Below, one piece after another: positions 45,728-57,000 of a stretch of DNA of 64,000 nucleotides. The notes beneath the pieces were generated by a model. That model had not been told where the DNA came from, ran no database searches, and saw only the letters and a list, made by a program, of their open reading frames with translations. The DNA lies in assembly GCF_014931415.1 (NCBI RefSeq), contig NZ_CP063121.1, positions 1,736,001 through 1,800,000 of the forward strand. The letters run 5' to 3'. A program made the position numbers and the translations under genes. Position 1 is the stretch's first letter. Each line of letters opens with the position of its first letter. This DNA comes from Haemophilus parainfluenzae. Its GTDB lineage: Bacteria > Pseudomonadota > Gammaproteobacteria > Enterobacterales > Pasteurellaceae.

Positions 45728-46692
45728 TGATTGATTTTCGTCCTTTTTATCAACAAATTGCCACCACAAATTTATCTGCTTGGCTAGAAACATTGCCTTT
45801 GCAGTTAAAAGAATGGGAAAAACAAACCCATGGTGATTATGCAAAATGGTCAAAAATCGTGGACTTTCTCCCTGATTTGCAGGCAGATACTATCGATTTA
45901 AAAAATGCGGTGAAATCTGACCGCACTTCCCCTCTTTCAGAGGGCGAAAAACAACGCATTGTCCATCATTTGAAACAATTGATGCCGTGGCGAAAAGGAC
46001 CTTATCATTTATTTGATATTCACGTAGATTGCGAATGGCGTTCTGATTTCAAATGGGAGCGAGTTTTGCCTCATCTGGCACCATTAAAAGATCGTACCAT
46101 TTTAGATGTGGGCTGCGGTAGCGGCTACCATATGTGGCGAATGGTTGGTGAAGGTGCAAAAATGGTCGTTGGTATTGATCCAACCGAACTTTTCCTTTGC
46201 CAATTTGAAGCCGTTCGAAAATTATTAAATAACGATCGTCGAGCGAACTTAATCCCATTAGGTATTGAAGAAATGCAACCACTTGCGGCATTTGATACCG
46301 TATTCTCAATGGGCGTGCTTTATCATCGTAAATCACCGCTTGATCATCTCACTCAACTAAAAAATCAATTAGTAAAGGGTGGCGAATTGGTGTTAGAAAC
46401 CTTAGTGGTTGATGGCGATGTCAATACGGTATTAGTGCCTTCAGATCGCTATGCAAAAATGAAGAACGTATATTTTATTCCTTCTGTTGCTGCACTCATT
46501 AATTGGTTGGAAAAAGTCGGCTTTACTAATGTGCGTTGTGTGGATGTCGCCACCACGACATTAGAAGAACAGCGTAAAACGGATTGGTTAGAAAATGAAA
46601 GTTTGATTGATTTCTTAGATCCAAATGATCACAGTAAAACCATCGAAGGCTATCAAGCCCCAACTCGCGCAGTGATTTTAGCCAATAAATAA
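45727..46692 (+). CDS. cmoB: tRNA U34 carboxymethyltransferase
   Basis: CmoB transfers a carboxymethyl group from carboxy-S-adenosylmethionine to 5-hydroxyuridine 34, completing cmo5U in wobble positions. The 321 residues contain a class I methyltransferase core with motif [19 protein letters not shown] near residue 121, [15 protein letters not shown], and [16 protein letters not shown]. The N-terminal ~100 residues carry the CmoB-specific region ending [20 protein letters not shown]. Length equals E. coli CmoB (323). It is translationally coupled to putP; no cmoA is adjacent, unlike E. coli. Confidence 0.95.
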   Translation: MIDFRPFYQQIATTNLSAWLETLPLQLKEWEKQTHGDYAKWSKIVDFLPDLQADTIDLKNAVKSDRTSPLSEGEKQRIVHHLKQLMPWRKGPYHLFDIHVDCEWRSDFKWERVLPHLAPLKDRTILDVGCGSGYHMWRMVGEGAKMVVGIDPTELFLCQFEAVRKLLNNDRRANLIPLGIEEMQPLAAFDTVFSMGVLYHRKSPLDHLTQLKNQLVKGGELVLETLVVDGDVNTVLVPSDRYAKMKNVYFIPSVAALINWLEKVGFTNVRCVDVATTTLEEQRKTDWLENESLIDFLDPNDHSKTIEGYQAPTRAVILANK

Positions 46693-46702
46693 TGGTTTAA
46701 AT

Positions 46703-46745
46703 AAAAAGTGCGGTCAAAAAATTCCATGTTTTTTGACCGCACTTT
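46703..46745. terminator. USS inverted-pair terminator between cmoB and rlmM
   Basis: AAAAAGTGCGGTCAAAAAA and TTTTTTGACCGCACTTT form a long stem separating convergent genes, with T-rich sequence on both strands. Confidence 0.87.
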
Positions 46746-46751
46746 GCTTTT

Positions 46752-47840
46752 TTATTTTAAAGCAATATGTACCGTAATCTCTTCACGATCATGATACAAA
46801 TGCTTCGCCTGAATATCAAATTCCAGTTCTTTTTCTGCTAACATCACCGCAAGATTTTCTAAGCACAACATCACTTCTTGATAGCGTTTTTTCATTGGTA
46901 ATTTCAAATTGAAAATAGTTTCTCGGCACCAACCGTTAATTAACCATTTTCCAATTAAATTCGCAATTCGACTTGGTTGCTCCACCATATCACACACAAG
47001 CCAATCAATATGCTTACGTTTTGGTGGTTGGAATTTAAATCCATCTTCTGGGCAATGTTCTATTCTGCCAGTATCATGTAAGCTCGCCGCCATTTTGCCG
47101 TGATCAACTGCATACACAAATAAACCACGTTTCACTAATTGATAGGTCCAGCCGCCAGGGCAAGCACCGAGATCAACACCAACCATATTTTCATTCAAGC
47201 GTTTACTTTCTTCATTTCGAGGAATAAAGGTTAAAATCGCTTCTTCCAATTTTAAAGTTGAACGGCTTGGTGCATCCGCTGGGAATTTTAAACGAGGGAT
47301 TCCCATAAAGTGGGTGGAGTTATTACCAAGATAGGAATACCCCACATAGCAACAATTCGGCTGCGTGAAAAAACAATGCAAAACCTGACCGCGCTTTGCA
47401 TTCGGCTTACCTTGTAACCAACCTTGTTTTTTTAACGCTTGGCGCAACGGCACGGTAAATTTTCGGCAAAATGTCGAAAGCTCTTTGGCTTCATTAGTAT
47501 CTGCTGTTTCAACAAATAGCTCTACCGCTTGCTTAAGATTAATGTCTTCTGCAATGCGTTCATATTGAGCCAGAATTGGCGAAATACGATCTTGAGGATC
47601 GAGATTTTCTAAGAGATCTGACACAACGATCATTTGACGTGCAAAAATCAAACGATTAAAAGGGATTTCTCGTGCTAAACGATCTGCATCACCTGGTTGA
47701 TAGCATTCAAAAATGACATAGCCGCTGTTTTCTACTACGCGAGCAAAACCAAATACGCCACGCTCAGAAGCTCGGTCGGTAATTTCTGCAGCGACTTCTT
47801 TTTCAAAGCCAATTCGACAATATAAGGCTAATTTATTCAT
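46752..47840 (-). CDS. rlmM: 23S rRNA 2'-O-ribose methyltransferase RlmM (C2498)
   Basis: RlmM methylates the ribose of C2498 in 23S rRNA before 50S assembly. The 362 residues include an N-terminal THUMP-like region and a Rossmann methyltransferase core with [19 protein letters not shown] near residue 223, [11 protein letters not shown], and the K-D-K-E-type catalytic residues in this family. Length is near E. coli RlmM (366). Its start overlaps the end of gcvA by 8 bp (ATGAATAA), so gcvA and rlmM form an operon, an order related to E. coli gcvA-ygdD-rlmM. Confidence 0.94.
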   Translation of the reverse strand: MNKLALYCRIGFEKEVAAEITDRASERGVFGFARVVENSGYVIFECYQPGDADRLAREIPFNRLIFARQMIVVSDLLENLDPQDRISPILAQYERIAEDINLKQAVELFVETADTNEAKELSTFCRKFTVPLRQALKKQGWLQGKPNAKRGQVLHCFFTQPNCCYVGYSYLGNNSTHFMGIPRLKFPADAPSRSTLKLEEAILTFIPRNEESKRLNENMVGVDLGACPGGWTYQLVKRGLFVYAVDHGKMAASLHDTGRIEHCPEDGFKFQPPKRKHIDWLVCDMVEQPSRIANLIGKWLINGWCRETIFNLKLPMKKRYQEVMLCLENLAVMLAEKELEFDIQAKHLYHDREEITVHIALK

Positions 47841-48726
47841 GTTTTCCTAATTTAATTGAATCTTTAATCCATTTTCTAAAGGCTTGAATTTGTTCGTCAT
47901 CTAAACGATCTAAATGATTAACCACATAGAATGATTTTGGATCCCGCAATTCGGTTGGTAACACAATTTGCAAATGACCGTTTTCAATTTCTTGCTGAGC
48001 CAAAATACGATTTGCTAGAGCAATCCCCTGCCCATGAACGGCCGCCTGCAATGCCATAAAGGTGTGGCTAAATAACGGGCCTTGCTGAATATTCAAATCA
48101 TCTAATTTGAGATAATCCGCCATTGCTTGCCAGTTATCTCGAGTATGCGTATGAATCAGCGTATGCTTTTTCAAATCATTAGGACAACGCACAGGTGTTT
48201 TCTCAAGCAATGAAGGCGCAGCCAAAATCACGAGGTTTTCTTCGCCTAAACGATCAACCTGTAAATTTTCCCAATCACCTTTTCCATAATAAATGGCTAT
48301 ATCAATTTCTTTATTCAATAAACCTTCATCTTGATCCACACCCTTCAAGCGTACTTCAATTTCAGGGTGTTGCTTATTAAAATCACTCAAATGTGGCACA
48401 AGCCATTGAATACCAAAGGTTTGTGGCACGCTAATTGCCAAATGTGGCTCTGCTTTAAGTGTTAATAAACGTTCAGTTGCTTCATTTAATTTTCGTAAGA
48501 TTTTATTGATATCAACAAAATAGGCTTTCCCAAATTCTGTCAATTCGAGTGAACGATTTTTACGAATAAAAAGCTCAACACCTAAAAAATCTTCTAATAA
48601 TTTTATTTGATGGCTCACTGCGGCTTGTGTCACAAAAAGTTCATCTGCCGCTTTTGTGAAGCTTAAATGTCGTGCAGCAGACTCGAAAGACTTCAATGAA
48701 TTCAAGGGAGGCAAACGTTTATACAT
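47833..48726 (-). CDS. gcvA: LysR-type transcriptional regulator GcvA
   Basis: GcvA activates the glycine-cleavage operon and the small RNA gcvB in enterics. The 297 residues show the LysR helix-turn-helix ([20 protein letters not shown], then [20 protein letters not shown]) and an effector domain that starts with [18 protein letters not shown]. The N-terminus is very close to E. coli GcvA. It is divergent from the recognisable gcvB sequence, the same arrangement as in E. coli, which supports the name. It overlaps rlmM downstream. Confidence 0.92.
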   Translation of the reverse strand: MYKRLPPLNSLKSFESAARHLSFTKAADELFVTQAAVSHQIKLLEDFLGVELFIRKNRSLELTEFGKAYFVDINKILRKLNEATERLLTLKAEPHLAISVPQTFGIQWLVPHLSDFNKQHPEIEVRLKGVDQDEGLLNKEIDIAIYYGKGDWENLQVDRLGEENLVILAAPSLLEKTPVRCPNDLKKHTLIHTHTRDNWQAMADYLKLDDLNIQQGPLFSHTFMALQAAVHGQGIALANRILAQQEIENGHLQIVLPTELRDPKSFYVVNHLDRLDDEQIQAFRKWIKDSIKLGKHE

Positions 48727-48815
48727 AATTCTTCCAAACAGCTAAATTTTAGTTTATAATAACGAAGATTTAATTCGGATTAGTTTTTTTTATGCATCAA
48801 ATAAAAAAACATCAT

Positions 48816-48844
48816 TTGTCCTTCCATCACCTTCTACCTACAAT
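48816..48844 (+). promoter_or_regulatory. Promoter of gcvB
   Basis: TTGTCC (48816-48821) and TACAAT (48839-48844) are separated by exactly 17 bp and predict a start at about 48851. The region lies between divergent gcvA and gcvB, where GcvA would be expected to bind. Confidence 0.7.
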
Positions 48845-48850
48845 ACACCC

Positions 48851-49028
48851 ATACTTAATGATTGGTAATTCCTTACAAGTTAATGAGTTTCAGACTTAAG
48901 TATGATGTTGTGTTTGCATATAGTTCGGTTCTCCGAACTGGAGTAACAATTAAGTTACTCATTTACTTCCTGTATATATTAAAACCATTCTGGTTAAGCG
49001 CTGCTCGTTTCGAGCGGCGTTTTTTTTA
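48851..49028 (+). ncRNA. gcvB: GcvB regulatory small RNA
   Basis: GcvB is an Hfq-dependent RNA that represses many amino-acid and peptide transporter mRNAs. The hallmark GU-rich R1 region is visible as GATGTTGTGTTTGCATAT (48904-48921), including ATGTTGTG, complementary to target CACAACAT. The second conserved region ACTTCCTGTA (48965-48974) matches the ACTTCCTGTACATT part of the enteric RNA. Between them are two small hairpins, AGTTCGG/CCGAACT (48922-48939) and GAGTAAC/GTTACTC (48941-48960), and the RNA ends at CGCTGCTCG-TTT-CGAGCGGCG (48999-49019) with eight T. Predicted length is about 175 nt; enteric GcvB is about 200. Position next to gcvA agrees. Ends are approximate. Confidence 0.9.
48999..49027 (+). 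terminator. Intrinsic terminator of gcvB
   Basis: A 9-bp stem with one G-U pair, a TTT loop, and a run of eight T. It lies about 180 bp before ilvE, so ilvE needs its own promoter in 49030-49200; I could not identify one with confidence. Confidence 0.92.
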
Positions 49029-49210
49029 TTCCTGGCATTTTAGCATAAGCAAAATTTTATTTCCTGACCAACTTCACAAATTTAAAAATCCAATAAAAAT
49101 TTTGAGAAATCACAATATTTTTGTGTTTAAAGGTTTTCATAGTTATCGTAATGGTGTAGATTAACTGCATTTCCATTCATAAAATTATTTATACAAATTA
49201 AGGAAGCAAA

Positions 49211-50242
49211 ATGAAAGACTTAGACTGGAACAATCTTGGATTTAGTTATATCAAAACAGATTACCGTTTCATCGCACATTGGAAAGATGGCAAATGGGAT
49301 GAAGGTAAACTCACCACCGATAATATGCTACATATCCACGAAGGTTCAACTGCTATTCACTACGGTCAACAATGCTTTGAAGGCTTAAAAGCCTATCGTT
49401 GTAAAGACGGTTCAATCAACTTATTTCGTCCTGATCAAAATGCAAAACGCATGCAACATACCTCTGATCGCTTATTAATGCCGCAAGTGCCAACAGAATT
49501 ATTTATCCGTGCTTGTAAAGAAGTGGTGAAAGCAAACCAAGAATGGTTGGGTCCTTACGGATCTGGCGCAACATTATATTTACGTCCATTCCTCTTTGGT
49601 ACAGGCGCGAATATCGGTGTAAAAACCGCACCTGAATTTATTTTCTCTGTATTCTGCTGCCCTGTTGGCGCTTATTTCAAAGGTGGTTTAGCACCATCTA
49701 ATTTCATTACGACTGATTACGACCGTGCTGCACCTATGGGAACCGGTGGTGTAAAAGTAGGTGGTAACTACGCAGCAAGTTTGCTTCCACATGAACTAGC
49801 CGCAGAAGAAGGTACGCCAGAACGTAAATTCGCTGATGCGATCTATCTCGATCCAAAAACACATACTAAAATTGAAGAAGTGGGTGCGGCAAACTTCTTT
49901 GGTATTACCAAAGATAACAAATTTATCACACCAGCATCTGAATCTATTTTACCAAGTATCACTAAATACTCATTACTTCACATTGCAAAAGAGCGTTTAG
50001 GTATGGAAGCTATCGAAGGTGATGTGTATATTGATCAACTTGATCAATTTGCAGAAGCGGGAGCTTGTGGTACTGCCGCAGTAATTACGCCAGTAGGCGG
50101 TATTCAACACAAAGGTAAATTTCACGTGTTCTATTCAGAAACTGAAGTGGGCCCTGTTACACGTAAACTTTACAACGAGCTAACAGGTATCCAATTCGGT
50201 GATGTGGAAGCACCTGAAGGCTGGATTGTAAAAGTAGAATAA
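49211..50242 (+). CDS. ilvE: Branched-chain amino-acid aminotransferase (long, BCAT type)
   Basis: This PLP enzyme performs the last step of leucine, isoleucine and valine synthesis. The 343 residues belong to the longer fold-class IV group shared with eukaryotic BCATs and Bacillus enzymes, rather than the ~309-residue E. coli type. The PLP lysine is Lys182 in [13 protein letters not shown]; other motifs are [14 protein letters not shown] near residue 56 and [16 protein letters not shown]. The ATG follows AAGGAAGC. It stands apart from the other ilv genes and just downstream of gcvB; a long imperfect hairpin follows its stop. Confidence 0.95.
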   Translation: MKDLDWNNLGFSYIKTDYRFIAHWKDGKWDEGKLTTDNMLHIHEGSTAIHYGQQCFEGLKAYRCKDGSINLFRPDQNAKRMQHTSDRLLMPQVPTELFIRACKEVVKANQEWLGPYGSGATLYLRPFLFGTGANIGVKTAPEFIFSVFCCPVGAYFKGGLAPSNFITTDYDRAAPMGTGGVKVGGNYAASLLPHELAAEEGTPERKFADAIYLDPKTHTKIEEVGAANFFGITKDNKFITPASESILPSITKYSLLHIAKERLGMEAIEGDVYIDQLDQFAEAGACGTAAVITPVGGIQHKGKFHVFYSETEVGPVTRKLYNELTGIQFGDVEAPEGWIVKVE

Positions 50243-50280
50243 TTTTCCTTTCTATCAATAAAGCAAGATTCACTTAATTC

Positions 50281-50316
50281 AAGGACTAAGTTCTGTGACT
50301 ACAGAGCTTGGTCCTT
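50281..50316 (+). terminator. Terminator of ilvE
   Basis: AAGGACTAAGTTCTG (50281-50295) pairs with CAGAGCTTGGTCCTT (50302-50316), 15 bp with G-U wobbles, followed by a T-rich tract. Confidence 0.8.
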
Positions 50317-50447
50317 TTAGTTTTTATAAGCTTTGTATAAGTTATTTCTAATACAGAGATGACTCATTAATAATATTTAGCTCACGCAAAAATATCGTCA
50401 AAATCAACTGCACTTTTCACCTTTTCTTGTGTGCCTATATTTCAAAT

Positions 50448-50490
50448 TATGATCTTCATCACAGTTTTATTTGAACAGATCGATTAGAAT
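50448..50490 (+). promoter_or_regulatory. CRP-like site and -10 box of the oad operon
   Basis: TATGA-TCTTCA-TCACA (50448-50463) matches nine of ten core bases of the CRP consensus. A TAGAAT -10 box at 50485-50490 predicts a start near 50497, placing the CRP centre at -41.5, the canonical class II position. This suggests cAMP-CRP activation of oxaloacetate decarboxylase. The rest of 50317-50447 shows no clear signal. Confidence 0.6.
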
Positions 50491-50527
50491 AAAATTGTCC
50501 ATTTTTTCAAACAAATAAGGAAGAAAA

Positions 50528-50797
50528 ATGATGACTCCCTCAGCACTTATAGGCGAAGGAATTAACCTGATGTTTTCAGGGATGGGTTTTGTGTTGGTCT
50601 TTTTGCTCATTTTAATTTGGGCAATTGGAGTGATGTCTAAACTTATCAATCGATTCTTTCCTGAACCACAACCCGAACCCAAAACTTCCCCAAATTCAAC
50701 CGCGCTTTCTGCGGCACCAACTGACGATTTTGAGCGTTTACGTCCTGTGATTGCAGCGGCTATCGCACACCATCGCCGTACCCAACAGTTCAAATAA
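50528..50797 (+). CDS. oadG: Oxaloacetate decarboxylase gamma subunit
   Basis: OadG is a small membrane subunit that holds the alpha and beta subunits together and carries a C-terminal metal-binding tail. The 89 residues show one N-terminal membrane helix (about 10-35, [20 protein letters not shown]), a Pro/Glu-rich linker ([11 protein letters not shown]) and a basic C-terminus with two histidines. Two adjacent ATGs (50528, 50531) are possible; the first has AAGGAAG upstream. oadA begins 15 bp after its stop and oadB follows, giving the standard oadGAB order. Confidence 0.93.
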   Translation: MMTPSALIGEGINLMFSGMGFVLVFLLILIWAIGVMSKLINRFFPEPQPEPKTSPNSTALSAAPTDDFERLRPVIAAAIAHHRRTQQFK

Positions 50798-50812
50798 CAT
50801 AAGGATTTTACC

Positions 50813-52603
50813 ATGGCTAAAAAAATTAAAATGACAGAACTGGTGCTTCGTGATGCCCACCAATCACTTTTCGCAACTCGCTTGCGTCTTGATGACATGT
50901 TACCAATTGCTCATGAATTAGACGATATTGGTTATTGGTCATTGGAAGCTTGGGGCGGTGCAACATTTGATAGCTGTATTCGCTTTTTAGGTGAAGATCC
51001 TTGGGTACGTTTGCGCGAATTGAAAAAAGCCTGTCCAAAAACCCCATTACAAATGTTATTACGTGGTCAGAACCTATTAGGCTATCGTCACTATGCTGAC
51101 GACGTGGTAGAACGTTTCGTAGAACGTTGTGTAGCGAATGGTATGGATGTTTTCCGCGTATTCGATGCACTCAATGACCCGCGTAATATGAAAGCAGCGT
51201 TGCAAGCAGTACGTAAATTTGGTGGTCATGCTCAAGGGACTTTAAGTTATACCACTAGCCCAGTTCATACCATGCAAACCTGGCTTGATACGACTGAACA
51301 ATTACTTGAAATCGGTATCGATAGCTTGGTCATCAAAGATATGTCAGGTATTTTAAATCCAATGGCGGCAGCAGACTTAGTTCGCGAAATCAAAAAACGT
51401 TTTGACGTAGAATTGCATTTACACTGCCACTCAACCACCGGTATGGCAGAAATGGCGTTATTAAAAGCGGTTGAAGCTGGTGTAGATGGTATTGATACGG
51501 CAATTTCTTCTATGTCAGGTACTTATGGTCACCCAGCAACTGAATCCCTAGTTGCCACCTTGCAAGGTACTGAGTATGACACCGGTTTAGATATTCCTCG
51601 TTTGGAAAAAATTGCTGCCTATTTCCGCAATGTACGTAAAAAATACGCTAAATTTGAAGGCCAATTACGCGGTGTCGATAGTCGTATTTTAGTGGCACAA
51701 GTGCCAGGCGGCATGCTCACTAACTTGGAAAACCAATTAAAACAACAAAATGCGTCCGATAAATTAGATTTAGTATTAGAAGAAATCCCACGCGTACGCA
51801 AAGATTTGGGTTATATTCCTCTTGTTACACCAACCTCTCAAATTGTTGGTACACAGTCGGTTATTAACGTACTTACAGGCGAACGCTACAAAACTATCGC
51901 CAAAGAAACTGCCGGAATTTTAAAAGGTGAATATGGTAAAACACCTGCACCGGTAGATAGTGCGTTGCAAGCTCGCGTATTAGAAGGTGCTGCGCCAGTA
52001 ACTGACCGTCCAGCCGATCACATTGCACCTGAAATGGCGAAAATTGAAGCTGAAGTTGCTGAACAAGCTAAAGCGAAAGGCGTGAAATTGGCAGACAACG
52101 CCGTAGATGATGCTTTAATCGTGGCGCTCTTCCCTCAAATTGCATGGAAATTCTTAGAAAACCGCAACAACCCTGCCGCCTTTGAACCAGCCCCTACCGG
52201 CAATGAAAGTGCGGTGGAAAATAAACCTGTTTCTAAAGCTGTACCATCTGCTTCTGGCTCCGCTGTTTATACCGTGGAATTAGAAGGTAAAGCTTTTGTG
52301 GTGAAAGTAAGCGAAGGTGGTGATATCTCTCATGTCGCGACTACAGCTCCGCAAGCTGCGCCACAAGCGACTCCTGCTCCAGCAACGGGGGGGACACCAG
52401 TAACGGCGCCGATGGCGGGTAATATTTGGAAAGTTGTTGCAACAGAAGGTCAAACTGTAGCAGCTGGCGATGTATTATTCATTCTCGAAGCCATGAAAAT
52501 GGAAACCGAAGTGAAAGCTGCACAAGCTGGTACCGTACGCGGCATTTGCGTCAAAGCTGGTGATGCTGTCGCGGTAGGTGATACCGTGATGACCTTAGCA
52601 TAA
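50813..52603 (+). CDS. oadA: Oxaloacetate decarboxylase alpha subunit (biotin protein)
   Basis: OadA transfers the carboxyl group of oxaloacetate to biotin, yielding pyruvate. The 596 residues consist of an HMGL-like carboxyltransferase barrel ([16 protein letters not shown] near the start, [13 protein letters not shown] with metal-binding His), a conserved carboxylase association domain, an Ala/Pro-rich flexible linker at about 505-530 ([18 protein letters not shown]), and a C-terminal biotinyl domain with EAMKMETE, biotin on Lys562. It works with the membrane subunits encoded on either side. Substrate is clear from the operon. Confidence 0.96.
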   Translation: MAKKIKMTELVLRDAHQSLFATRLRLDDMLPIAHELDDIGYWSLEAWGGATFDSCIRFLGEDPWVRLRELKKACPKTPLQMLLRGQNLLGYRHYADDVVERFVERCVANGMDVFRVFDALNDPRNMKAALQAVRKFGGHAQGTLSYTTSPVHTMQTWLDTTEQLLEIGIDSLVIKDMSGILNPMAAADLVREIKKRFDVELHLHCHSTTGMAEMALLKAVEAGVDGIDTAISSMSGTYGHPATESLVATLQGTEYDTGLDIPRLEKIAAYFRNVRKKYAKFEGQLRGVDSRILVAQVPGGMLTNLENQLKQQNASDKLDLVLEEIPRVRKDLGYIPLVTPTSQIVGTQSVINVLTGERYKTIAKETAGILKGEYGKTPAPVDSALQARVLEGAAPVTDRPADHIAPEMAKIEAEVAEQAKAKGVKLADNAVDDALIVALFPQIAWKFLENRNNPAAFEPAPTGNESAVENKPVSKAVPSASGSAVYTVELEGKAFVVKVSEGGDISHVATTAPQAAPQATPAPATGGTPVTAPMAGNIWKVVATEGQTVAAGDVLFILEAMKMETEVKAAQAGTVRGICVKAGDAVAVGDTVMTLA

Positions 52604-52613
52604 GGAATGGTCT

Positions 52614-53918
52614 ATGGAGAGTATTATTGCGTTAATTAAAGGGATGGGCATATTCCATCTGCAATGGGGGCAAGCAGTAATGATCGTTGTGAGCCTGCTG
52701 TTGCTGTGGCTTGCCATTTCGCGCAAATTTGAACCTTTGCTGTTGCTACCAATTGGTTTCGGCGGATTATTGTCAAATATCCCTGAAGCAGGGCTAGCCA
52801 TGACAGCATTAGAGAATTTGCTTCATCTCGGCTCACCAGAGCAAATTGTGGTAATCGCCTCGCAACTGGGTGTTTCACCCGATCTTGCTGCGATTAAAAC
52901 AGCGATGACTTCCGCGCCAATATCCATGATAAATCAATTAGAAGCTTTATCTGTGGATATGGGTTACAGCGCCGGTATTTTGGCTTTATTCTATAAAGTT
53001 GCGATTGGATACGGCATTGCACCATTGGTTATTTTTATGGGTGTAGGTGCAATGACAGACTTTGGTCCGTTATTAGCCAATCCAAAAACGTTGCTACTTG
53101 GTGCGGCTGCACAATTCGGCATTTTCGCTACCGTGCTTGGTGCGTTAGCCTTAAATTACTTCGGTATTATCGAATTCACACTGCCTCAAGCTGCCTCTAT
53201 CGGTATTATCGGTGGTGCGGATGGTCCGACTGCGATTTATCTAACCAGTAAGCTGGCGCCTGAATTGCTTGGTGCTATTGCGGTGGCGGCTTATTCTTAT
53301 ATGGCGTTAGTGCCGTTGATTCAACCACCGATTATGAAAGCATTAACCACAGAAGAAGAACGCAAAATCCGCATGACGCAAATGCGCCATGTAAGTAATC
53401 GTGAAAAAGTGTTATTCCCGGTGATTTTGCTGTTGCTCGTTGGTTTGCTCCTACCGGATGCTGCCCCATTACTCGGGATGTTCTGTTTCGGTAATCTCAT
53501 GCGCGTCAGCGGCGTAGTAGAACGTTTAAGTGACACTACACAAAATGCCTTGATTAACATTGTAACCATTGTGCTTGGCCTGTCTGTGGGATCTAAACTT
53601 ATCGCCGATAAATTCTTACAACCGCAAACGTTAGGCATTTTAATTCTTGGTGTCATTGCTTTCGGAATCGGTACAGGTAGCGGTGTATTAATGGCAAAAT
53701 TGATGAATAAATTCAGCAAAAACAAAATTAACCCGCTTATTGGTTCTGCTGGTGTATCTGCCGTTCCTATGGCCGCTCGTGTTTCTAACAAAATCGGATT
53801 GGAAGCGGATAACCAAAACTTCCTCCTGATGCACGCGATGGGACCGAACGTTGCTGGTGTAATTGGCTCGGCTATTGCCGCTGGGGTCATGTTAAAATAT
53901 GTCGGTACGTTGATGTAA
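52614..53918 (+). CDS. oadB: Oxaloacetate decarboxylase beta subunit (Na+ pump)
   Basis: OadB decarboxylates carboxybiotin and uses the energy to pump Na+ out across the inner membrane. The 434-residue protein has about eleven membrane segments and the invariant blocks [21 protein letters not shown] (with the Na+-related aspartate), [15 protein letters not shown], and [18 protein letters not shown]. Length equals other OadB proteins (433). The operon allows pyruvate formation from oxaloacetate with energy conservation, useful on C4-acids or citrate under low oxygen; no citrate lyase genes are in the window. Confidence 0.96.
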   Translation: MESIIALIKGMGIFHLQWGQAVMIVVSLLLLWLAISRKFEPLLLLPIGFGGLLSNIPEAGLAMTALENLLHLGSPEQIVVIASQLGVSPDLAAIKTAMTSAPISMINQLEALSVDMGYSAGILALFYKVAIGYGIAPLVIFMGVGAMTDFGPLLANPKTLLLGAAAQFGIFATVLGALALNYFGIIEFTLPQAASIGIIGGADGPTAIYLTSKLAPELLGAIAVAAYSYMALVPLIQPPIMKALTTEEERKIRMTQMRHVSNREKVLFPVILLLLVGLLLPDAAPLLGMFCFGNLMRVSGVVERLSDTTQNALINIVTIVLGLSVGSKLIADKFLQPQTLGILILGVIAFGIGTGSGVLMAKLMNKFSKNKINPLIGSAGVSAVPMAARVSNKIGLEADNQNFLLMHAMGPNVAGVIGSAIAAGVMLKYVGTLM

Positions 53919-53965
53919 GGTGAAAGATGCTGAAAAACACCTAAATGAGGTTTATTAAAATAACA

Positions 53966-53997
53966 AAAAGAGCCGTCAAATTGACCGCTCTTTTATT
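53966..53997. terminator. Degenerate-USS terminator between oadB and aas
   Basis: AAAAAGAGCCGTCAA and TTGACCGCTCTTTT pair with one mismatch (about 53967-53995) and T-rich flanks. The arms are a variant of the USS with AGAGC replacing AGTGC. Confidence 0.75.
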
Positions 53998-54011
53998 TAT
54001 TACAATTTTCT

Positions 54012-57000
54012 TTACTTAACCAAACTCATCGCTAAGTTCTTCGCACCTTTGAAATCCACTTTACCACTTCCGAGCATCGGGATTTCATCCACTAAGAAAA
54101 CTTGGCTTGGTAGCATAATCGGCGGTACATTTAATCCTTTAATGCGTTCATTGATCTCATCTAAAGAAAGTGCAGATTTGATTAAAAGTACAATGCTCTC
54201 GCCTTTTTTATCATCGCTCAAGGCGACGGCAACAAATTGATTTTCTTCATCAAATACTTGTGAAAGTTTCTCTTCCACGCTGCCAAGACTGATCATTTCG
54301 CCGCCGACTTTAGCAAATCGAGAATAACGATCCACAATAGTAATAAAGCCGTTATGATCGATATGACCTTTATCGCCGGTTTTGTAATAACGTACACCGT
54401 CAATTTCAACAATCACTTCTGCTGTTTTTTCTGGTGCATTCAAATAACCTTTCATGACTTGTCCACCACCAATCAAGATCAGACCATCTTCGCCGACTGG
54501 TAATTCTTGCAAGCTTTCTGGATCCACAATTTTAATAATGGTGCCTGGTAATGGCATACCAACTGTACCAGCTTGATTGAAGGTAAATTCCTGTAAGGTT
54601 TCCGGATCAAGTAAATTAGGCATATTCACACTAGCTACCGGTGCTGTTTCAGTTGCGCCATAACCTTCGTAAATTTCCAAGCCAAATTTAAGTTTGAAGG
54701 CTTCTTTTACATCCGCTTTCAATTTTTCGGCGCCCGCAATAACCATACGCACGTTTTGTAGCATTAACGGATGGAATTTCTTATTGCGTACATACAATCT
54801 AAAGAAAGTTGAAGTACCAAATAAAATACTCACCCGATGTCGAGCACACATTTTTCCTACTGTCGCCCCATCCGTCGGATCCGCTACACTTACCATTTTA
54901 ATGCCTTCACACAATGGCAATAAAGTTGTCACTGTTAAGCCGAATGAATGGAAAATTGGTAAGGAATTCAAAATCACATCATCTTTGTGGAAGTTTAATA
55001 ATTCACCGATCTGTTTAATATTTGTCAGTAAGTTTTTATGGCTTAATTCAATGCCTTTTGGATCACCTTCACTGCCACTACTGAATAAGATGGTTGCATT
55101 ATCTTCCAAGCTTACGTCTGCAAAGTAACGTAATTTAATCCACCATTGTGGCGCCAAAAACGCCGTTAAAAATGACCGCACTTTATTAGCCTTAGTGATC
55201 GATTTCCCTAAATTTTCCATAAAGAGGGCTTTATCAGCCACCACTTGGCTAAAATCAAAACCTTTTGTGTTCAACTTATCCAAGAATTTTTCAGAGGTAA
55301 TGACTTGCGAAATGTTGGCTTTTTTCAACGCTTTTTCCATCACTTCTGGGCTTAGTGTGTAGTTTAAATTTACCGGTACTTTGCCCATCACCATTAGGGT
55401 CATATTAATAATTGCTCCAATTGATGAACTTGGTAATAACACACCAACATTTTTTTCATCCCCTAAAGCAGCTTTCAAGGTTTTCACAAACATTAGCACT
55501 GCAGCAATGAATTTCAGGTTATTCAATTTAGTGCCTTGTGCATCAACAGCCGCTTCTTTGAATAAATTCGATTTTGCCGAGCTCAACCAATGATGCATAA
55601 GCGGTTTACGTTTACTCATGACTTTTTCCCATACGGAGAAAGAAAGTTCGAGTACTTTTTGCTTCATCGCTGTCGCATCAATAAAGCCATGAATGGGTTT
55701 ACCAAATGCCACTAAAATTTCACGCTTACCTTGGCGTTTAGTTAAATTCTTATAGAAAGAATCTGCACGAGAGAAGCTGCTGCCCCATAATCCACGTAAA
55801 TAGAAAGGAACAGTCGTCACATTCTCTAAATCTTTTAATACGTACTCAAAGCCTTTTTGGAACTCATTAATTTGACCGTTATAGCTGATATGGCCTTCTG
55901 GGAATAAAGCTACCACTTCGCCACGCGCTAAATATTCACGAATGGTTTCAATAGATTCTCGGCTTGAACCACCACCAATTGGGATGACTTTGAAAATACG
56001 GAAGAACCAAGTGAGATACCATTTGTTGTAAATCGGACGATACATCACAAATTTAATCGCACGAGGGCTAGCCGCTTGTAACACCAACCAGTCAATCCAG
56101 CTAATATGGTTGCCTAATAATAGAACTCCACCACTTTGTGGAAGATTTTTTAAGCCATCCACATGAAAACGGTAATTCGCTTTTAACGCAAAGAGCAAGA
56201 ATAAACGCGTAAATAAATGAGGCACTTTCGACATGGTATATAAACTCGCAGCAAAACATGCAACTGAAGTCACTAAGAATAAACCTTGAGTCGAAACATT
56301 AAGTTGTACAAAAACAATGCTTAATAGCAAAAACACTACCATAAACACGTTTTGTACAAAGTTGTTACCTGCCATGATTTTGCCGCTGATTTTCTCAGGT
56401 GCGAAATACTGAATAGTTGCATTTAGTGGCACGATTAATAAACCGCCAGAGAAACCAAAGACAAAAGAACAAAGTGCTAATACCACCCCACTTTGGGCTA
56501 GGGTTAAAAAGAATAACGACACACAAATACCTAATGCACCAAGCGGAACAATACCTAACTCAATATGCAAACGAGAAGCACGTCCTGCAAGATATGAACC
56601 AAGCGCAAGCCCTATTCCGCTCACCGCAAGAATCGCTTGAATGACAATAGCATTATCTTCATTGAACATTGCTTTATAATGCGCAGGGAATGCTGCCACA
56701 ATAATTTGTGACACGCCCCAAAATAGGCTTAATCCAATGACACTCAACCAAATATTTTGATCTGCTTTTAATGTGCGAACGTTATCTTTTAAATACCCTA
56801 AAGAAAGGTATTTTCTCATATCAAACTGACCATCTGTATTTTCAGCTTCTTGCTTAAAGAATGGGATTTTAAAAGCAAAATAGGCTTCTAGTGCACTCAG
56901 TAATACTAACGCCACACCAATCACCCAAACACTTTGTAATACTTCATTCGGATCATCTGATGCTACATAATGCGCTTCAAAGAAGAAAGAAAATACAAAA

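Noticed and set aside
48792..48899. A 35-codon histidine-rich frame (MHQIKKHHLSFHHLL...) resembling an amino-acid operon leader peptide
   Set aside because: It overlaps the gcvB promoter and has no ribosome-binding site; the downstream gene is ilvE, not a histidine gene.
48862..49164. A 100-codon frame, or a branched-chain leader peptide plus attenuator ahead of ilvE
   Set aside because: The run of Leu/Ile codons and the three hairpins first suggested attenuation, but the GU-rich block, ACTTCCTGTA block and neighbouring gcvA identify the RNA as GcvB. The frame runs straight through the terminator.
53321..53890. A 189-codon minus-strand frame opposite oadB
   Set aside because: It is a proline/isoleucine-rich shadow of membrane-helix codons in oadB, not a gene.
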